A stretch of DNA of 17,741 nucleotides, taken from the NCBI GenBank assembly GCA_017556885.1, contig JAFYLV010000070.1, positions 1 to 17,741 of the forward strand, in the 5' to 3' direction. This stretch comes from Clostridia bacterium. Lineage in GTDB: Bacteria; Bacillota; Clostridia; Oscillospirales; QAMX01. Below the pieces are notes generated by a model. The model did no database searches. It saw only the letters and a list, made by a program, of their open reading frames with translations, and was not told the DNA's origin. Positions 14,883-17,741 of the stretch are shown piece by piece; within the stretch, counting starts at the first letter, position 1; each line of letters starts with the position of its first letter. The position numbers and the translations under genes are program-made.

Positions 14883-15494
14883 TTAGTTGACCTCCGAATC
14901 GTTGTGCGGTGCGGCGGATCTGCGTACGCTCTGCTCGCTGGGCAGAGCATCGGTGCGCAGGATGCGGATGCCGCGGACGGTATAGACGGTGAATGAGACG
15001 AGGCTCATAACAGCCGCCGCAAGGAAAAGCCAGAGCGCACCCTCACGGAAAATATCCGGGAAGAGCACGTAGAAGGCGATCAGCGTAAAGATCAGAAAGG
15101 AAGCTGCCTTACCGAAAAAATTAGCGGGGATGCAGTCGGTATAGCGGCGGAAGAGAATGGAACTGCCGAACATGAGCAGCACTTCTTTGCAGATAAGGAT
15201 CACGACGATCCACGGGGGGATGATCCCGTCCGAGGAAAGGCAGATGGCGGCGGTGCACTGCATGCATTTGTCAGCCAAAGGATCCAAAATATGTCCGAGC
15301 GCGCTGATGAGATCAAAGCGTCGGGCAATATAGCCGTCTGTAATATCGGAAATTGCGGCGAGCAGGAATACAAGCCCCGCCAGCAGACGCCCCGATTCAA
15401 AATCGGAGAAATAAAGAATGGCAAAAATCGGCACCAGTACCAGCCGGAAAACGGAAATGGTATTGGGTAAATGCCGCAATCTGGAACTGTTCAA
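14883..15494 (-). CDS. pgsA: CDP-alcohol phosphatidyltransferase, phosphatidylglycerophosphate synthase-like
   Basis: A 203-residue membrane enzyme that probably joins CDP-diacylglycerol and glycerol 3-phosphate to make phosphatidylglycerophosphate, the precursor of phosphatidylglycerol and cardiolipin. The full CDP-alcohol transferase motif is present: Asp50, Asp53, Gly54, Ala57, Arg58, Gly67, Asp71 and Asp75. The N-terminal NTISVFRLVLVPIFAILYF (11-29) is typical of PgsA, and several further hydrophobic helices follow. The start is TTG at 15494-15492, because no ATG lies in frame upstream of the conserved N-terminus; GAGGCG precedes it at suitable spacing. The C-terminal 25 residues are polar and look variable. 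A related head-group transferase is possible, but the N-terminal pattern favours PgsA. Confidence 0.88.
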   Translation of the reverse strand: MNSSRLRHLPNTISVFRLVLVPIFAILYFSDFESGRLLAGLVFLLAAISDITDGYIARRFDLISALGHILDPLADKCMQCTAAICLSSDGIIPPWIVVILICKEVLLMFGSSILFRRYTDCIPANFFGKAASFLIFTLIAFYVLFPDIFREGALWLFLAAAVMSLVSFTVYTVRGIRILRTDALPSEQSVRRSAAPHNDSEVN

Positions 15495-15525
15495 AAAAAT
15501 CGCCTCGATTTCGGTTGGGGATGGA

Positions 15526-16206
15526 TCAGAAAAGAAGCTTCAGGGGATTGAAAGCGGAAAAGTGCTGAAAAAGGAAAGTGCGGGAATAATCAAGCCCGGA
15601 GATATCAAGTCCGGCAGAGACGGCTACGGTGGGGCCGATCCAGGCAAAAACGATGGCGAAAAGCCATGCAAGGAAAAGACCGGCAAGCAGACCTGCGAGG
15701 GCACCGAGCAGGCTGTTGAGCGTACGGATGATGGGGAGTTTGGCAAAAATGTTGAGCCAAACGCACAAAAGCCGGATGAGCAGGGCGCACAGAATAAAGG
15801 CAACGACAAAAACGATGCACCAGGAAAGCAGCTCGGCAAGAGCTGCGGCAACGCGGTCTGCCGCGTTTGCCGCGGCGCCGGCAAGGGCGGAGCCGGTCTC
15901 ATCCCGCAGGTTTCCGACGAGCCCGGCGGGCAGACCGATGCCTTCCAGAAGGGCGGCTACCGAGAGGGCGGTGTCGGACTCAAGCAGTACGGCATTGACT
16001 TTTGCTGCAACGGCATCCCCAAGCTCGGGAACCGGCAGGATCTCCGCAAGGGTGGGAGAGAAGGAATCGGCAACGAACCGGGCGGCAAAGAAGGAGATGA
16101 TGCCGCCGAAGAGTCCGGCTGCCGTCTTGATAAGTCCGTTTTTATATCCGGCGTATATGGTCAGTACAATGATAACGAGGAGAAGAAGATCGAGGATAAT
16201 TACCAT
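15526..16206 (-). CDS. CvpA family membrane protein
   Basis: A 226-residue inner-membrane protein with about four hydrophobic segments: residues 2-20, 28-45, and two in the C-terminal half (about 127-150 and 163-195). The N-terminal pattern of a hydrophobic helix followed by YAGYKNGLIKTAAGLFGGIISFFAARFVA is characteristic of the CvpA family (colicin V production protein), whose molecular role is not settled. An Ala-rich soluble stretch lies between helices 2 and 3. The ATG at 16206 has AAGGAAG in front. The gene lies 38 bp after the DUF5711 gene and 31 bp before pgsA, so it is inside the operon. Confidence 0.82.
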   Translation of the reverse strand: MVIILDLLLLVIIVLTIYAGYKNGLIKTAAGLFGGIISFFAARFVADSFSPTLAEILPVPELGDAVAAKVNAVLLESDTALSVAALLEGIGLPAGLVGNLRDETGSALAGAAANAADRVAAALAELLSWCIVFVVAFILCALLIRLLCVWLNIFAKLPIIRTLNSLLGALAGLLAGLFLAWLFAIVFAWIGPTVAVSAGLDISGLDYSRTFLFQHFSAFNPLKLLF

Positions 16207-16244
16207 GATCCGTGCTTCCTTTCAGGGAAAGATGAGAATCGTAT

Positions 16245-17426
16245 TCAGCGCAGCGCAATAAGGGATGCGCCGCCGGGGGTCAGTGTGCACAGACGGCCGT
16301 CCTCGGCAAAGGAGATACCGACGATGTTGCGCGCCTCCGGTCCGGCGGAAAGCGGCGTGAGATCGGTGGTGTAGACCTCGACGCCCGCGGCGGAAAGCAG
16401 AGCGGCATGGTCGGCACTGCCGGCAACGGAAGTATATTCCGTGTTTGTGGAAACGCGGGCAAGCTCGTTCCCGTCCACGTCGACGGAAACAATGTCAAAC
16501 CGGTAACCTGCCTCCCGACGGTCGGTGAAGAGCACTGCGATATCACCGCAGAGCGCATAGCGCAGGATGCTGCCTGCCGGAAGTGTGAAGCGGGAAAGCT
16601 CTGCGGCCTTGCCGTCGGTGCGGATGACGGAGGTATCTGTGATGAGGGTGATGCCCTTTGCAGCGTGGAAGGTCACGTTGCGGATGACCTCACCGGGGAG
16701 CAGAAGACTTCCCTCCATGGAGTCGCTTTTCAGAGAGAAGCAGTAAAGCGCGGTGGCGGCGTTTCCGGCCTCGTCGGAGAGCAGCATCGCCAGCGCAAGG
16801 CGGTTTCCGTCGGGGGAAAGGGCGCAGAGATAGGGATAGGCGTCTCCGGAACGGTAAGTAAAGATGCGGGTGCCGTCCTTGCGGTAAACAGAGGCCTCAC
16901 CTTTATGATATTCCGCATCGGTCACCAGTGCGATCTGATGCTTTTCGTTGAAATCGGCATGAATGATATTTCCGTCTGCGGAGAGGGAAATGTAGCGTTC
17001 TGTGGCATCGGCGACATAGAAGCTGCGACCGCCACGGGAGTAGCAGAGGAAGCGCTTTCCGGCACACAGAAGCACGGGATCCTGCATGGGAGCGCTGATA
17101 AAGCCCGCAGAGTTGCCGCGTTCGTTGTACCAGGTGTAGCCGGAGCCGGAGAGGGCAAGAATACCGCCGCCAAAGGGCTTTGTGGTTTCCGGCTGCATGA
17201 CTACGAGTTCAACGGATGCGCTGCCGGCGGGGACACGGGAGGAAGCGCTGCCGGTGGGAAGGCCAAAGAAGACCAGCAGGCAGAACGCTGCCGCGAAAAT
17301 CAGGGCAGCGGCACAGATGAATATGACATTGCGGCGGGGAGGACGGCGCTTGCGGGATCTTGGTGCGCGCGGCACATCTTCTCCGGCGAGAGGAATGTTG
17401 ACGGAGGTTCGTTGTTCAGTGCTCAT
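16245..17426 (-). CDS. DUF5711-like single-pass membrane protein with beta-propeller-like ectodomain
   Basis: A 393-residue protein. The start at 17426 (MSTEQRTS) is chosen over an upstream ATG at 17495 because it has AAGGAG 6 nt before it and leaves only an 11-bp overlap with truA. The N-terminus is basic (RSRKRRPPRR, about 23-32) and is followed by one membrane helix (34-55), so the remaining ~335 residues should lie outside. That part has repeated short beta units such as GYTWYN, RFLCYS, RYISLSADGN, PYLCALSPDGNRLALAM and VGISFAEDGRLCTLT, a pattern of beta-propeller blades. The best match I know is DUF5711, found next to cvpA in clostridia. Function is unknown; a sensor or envelope scaffold is only a guess. 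Confidence 0.72.
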   Translation of the reverse strand: MSTEQRTSVNIPLAGEDVPRAPRSRKRRPPRRNVIFICAAALIFAAAFCLLVFFGLPTGSASSRVPAGSASVELVVMQPETTKPFGGGILALSGSGYTWYNERGNSAGFISAPMQDPVLLCAGKRFLCYSRGGRSFYVADATERYISLSADGNIIHADFNEKHQIALVTDAEYHKGEASVYRKDGTRIFTYRSGDAYPYLCALSPDGNRLALAMLLSDEAGNAATALYCFSLKSDSMEGSLLLPGEVIRNVTFHAAKGITLITDTSVIRTDGKAAELSRFTLPAGSILRYALCGDIAVLFTDRREAGYRFDIVSVDVDGNELARVSTNTEYTSVAGSADHAALLSAAGVEVYTTDLTPLSAGPEARNIVGISFAEDGRLCTLTPGGASLIALR

Positions 17427-17741
17427 GGGATTCTCCTTCCGGCGCAGAGACGGCCCGGAGCCTGTCCGGGATCCTCTCATGGGGGGCGAAATCAAAGTCG
17501 CGGTACCAGATGCGGTGCAGCGCCAGCCCCTGGGGCGGGGCGGTCATGCCGGAATCCTCCCGGCGTCGTCCGTCAAAGAGGGCGGGGATGTCGTCGGCAG
17601 AGAGTTTTCCTTTTCCGACGGTGAGCAGTGTGCCTGCGATGACGCGAACCATATTGTAAAGAAAACCGTCTGCCGCAACGGCAATGCGGATCTCGTCGCC
17701 GGTCTGAGAAACACAGCAGCGCGTGACCGTGCGGACGGGGT
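17416..17741 (-). CDS. truA: tRNA pseudouridine synthase A, C-terminal part (5' end cut by window)
   Basis: The last 107 or so residues of TruA, which converts uridines 38-40 of tRNA anticodon arms to pseudouridine. The diagnostic segment FLYNMVRVIAGTLL, followed by VGKGKLS and RREDSGMTAPPQGLAL, is typical of the C-terminal half of the family. The catalytic Asp would lie upstream of the window end. The stop (TGA, 17416-17418) falls inside the start region of the DUF5711 gene, an 11-bp overlap that suggests translational coupling. It is the first visible gene of the long minus-strand operon; any promoter is outside the window. Confidence 0.93.
   Translation of the reverse strand, partial: PVRTVTRCCVSQTGDEIRIAVAADGFLYNMVRVIAGTLLTVGKGKLSADDIPALFDGRRREDSGMTAPPQGLALHRIWYRDFDFAPHERIPDRLRAVSAPEGESHEH

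Noticed and set aside
16407..17624. A 405-codon open frame on the plus strand
   Set aside because: Antisense to the DUF5711 and truA genes; no ribosome binding site or domain seen.
1..17741. CRISPR array, tRNA, rRNA or insertion sequence
   Set aside because: No regularly spaced repeats, cloverleaf-like segments, rRNA-like stretches or transposase motifs were seen by eye on either strand.

Overview
The window looks like chromosome of a GC-rich clostridial Firmicute, most likely a gut member of the Oscillospirales or a neighbouring order. Supporting signs are strong AGGAGG-type ribosome binding sites, sigma-A-like promoters, rho-independent terminators, a class B sortase, a zinc-finger ClpE-type unfoldase, and a DUF5711-cvpA-pgsA gene order. 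Taxonomy is inferred from gene content only. The bulk is visibly GC-rich, but bases 1-300 are AT-rich (about 38% GC by hand count).

Layout. (1) 1-305, minus: the 5' part of an AT-rich P-loop kinase gene with its own promoter (351-379). (2) 306-572: a regulatory gap with a 29-bp imperfect palindrome and a plus-strand terminator that has no visible gene. (3) 573-1178, plus: a small serine recombinase. (4) 1190-5135, plus: a well-formed promoter followed by a tight three-gene operon, PfkB/ribokinase-type sugar kinase, GH78-type alpha-L-rhamnosidase and SDR oxidoreductase. (5) 5149-5255: a structured repeat-like stretch and a strong terminator that can serve both converging operons. (6) 8395 down to 5261, minus: promoter, DUF4838 protein, class B sortase, dUTPase. 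(7) 17741 down to 8458, minus: truA (cut by the window end), DUF5711 membrane protein, cvpA, pgsA, clpE-like ATPase and two tandem paralogous putative TIM-barrel glycoside hydrolases, closed by a strong terminator at 8409-8448.

How it fits together. Four large predicted carbohydrate-active proteins (GH78, DUF4838, two DUF6259-like paralogues) and a sugar kinase lie in three neighbouring transcription units. None of the four has a visible signal peptide, so they probably act in the cytoplasm on imported glycosides. No transporter, substrate-binding protein or sugar regulator is in the window. The rest is housekeeping: tRNA pseudouridylation (TruA), phospholipid head-group synthesis (PgsA), protein quality control (ClpE-like), dUTP clearance (Dut) and cell-surface sorting (SrtB).

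The most interesting part is the pair of DUF6259-like paralogues. They keep the same Asp/Glu pair at identical spacing, are appended to a housekeeping operon, and both carry inverted repeats over their ribosome binding sites. No CRISPR array, tRNA, rRNA or insertion sequence was seen.
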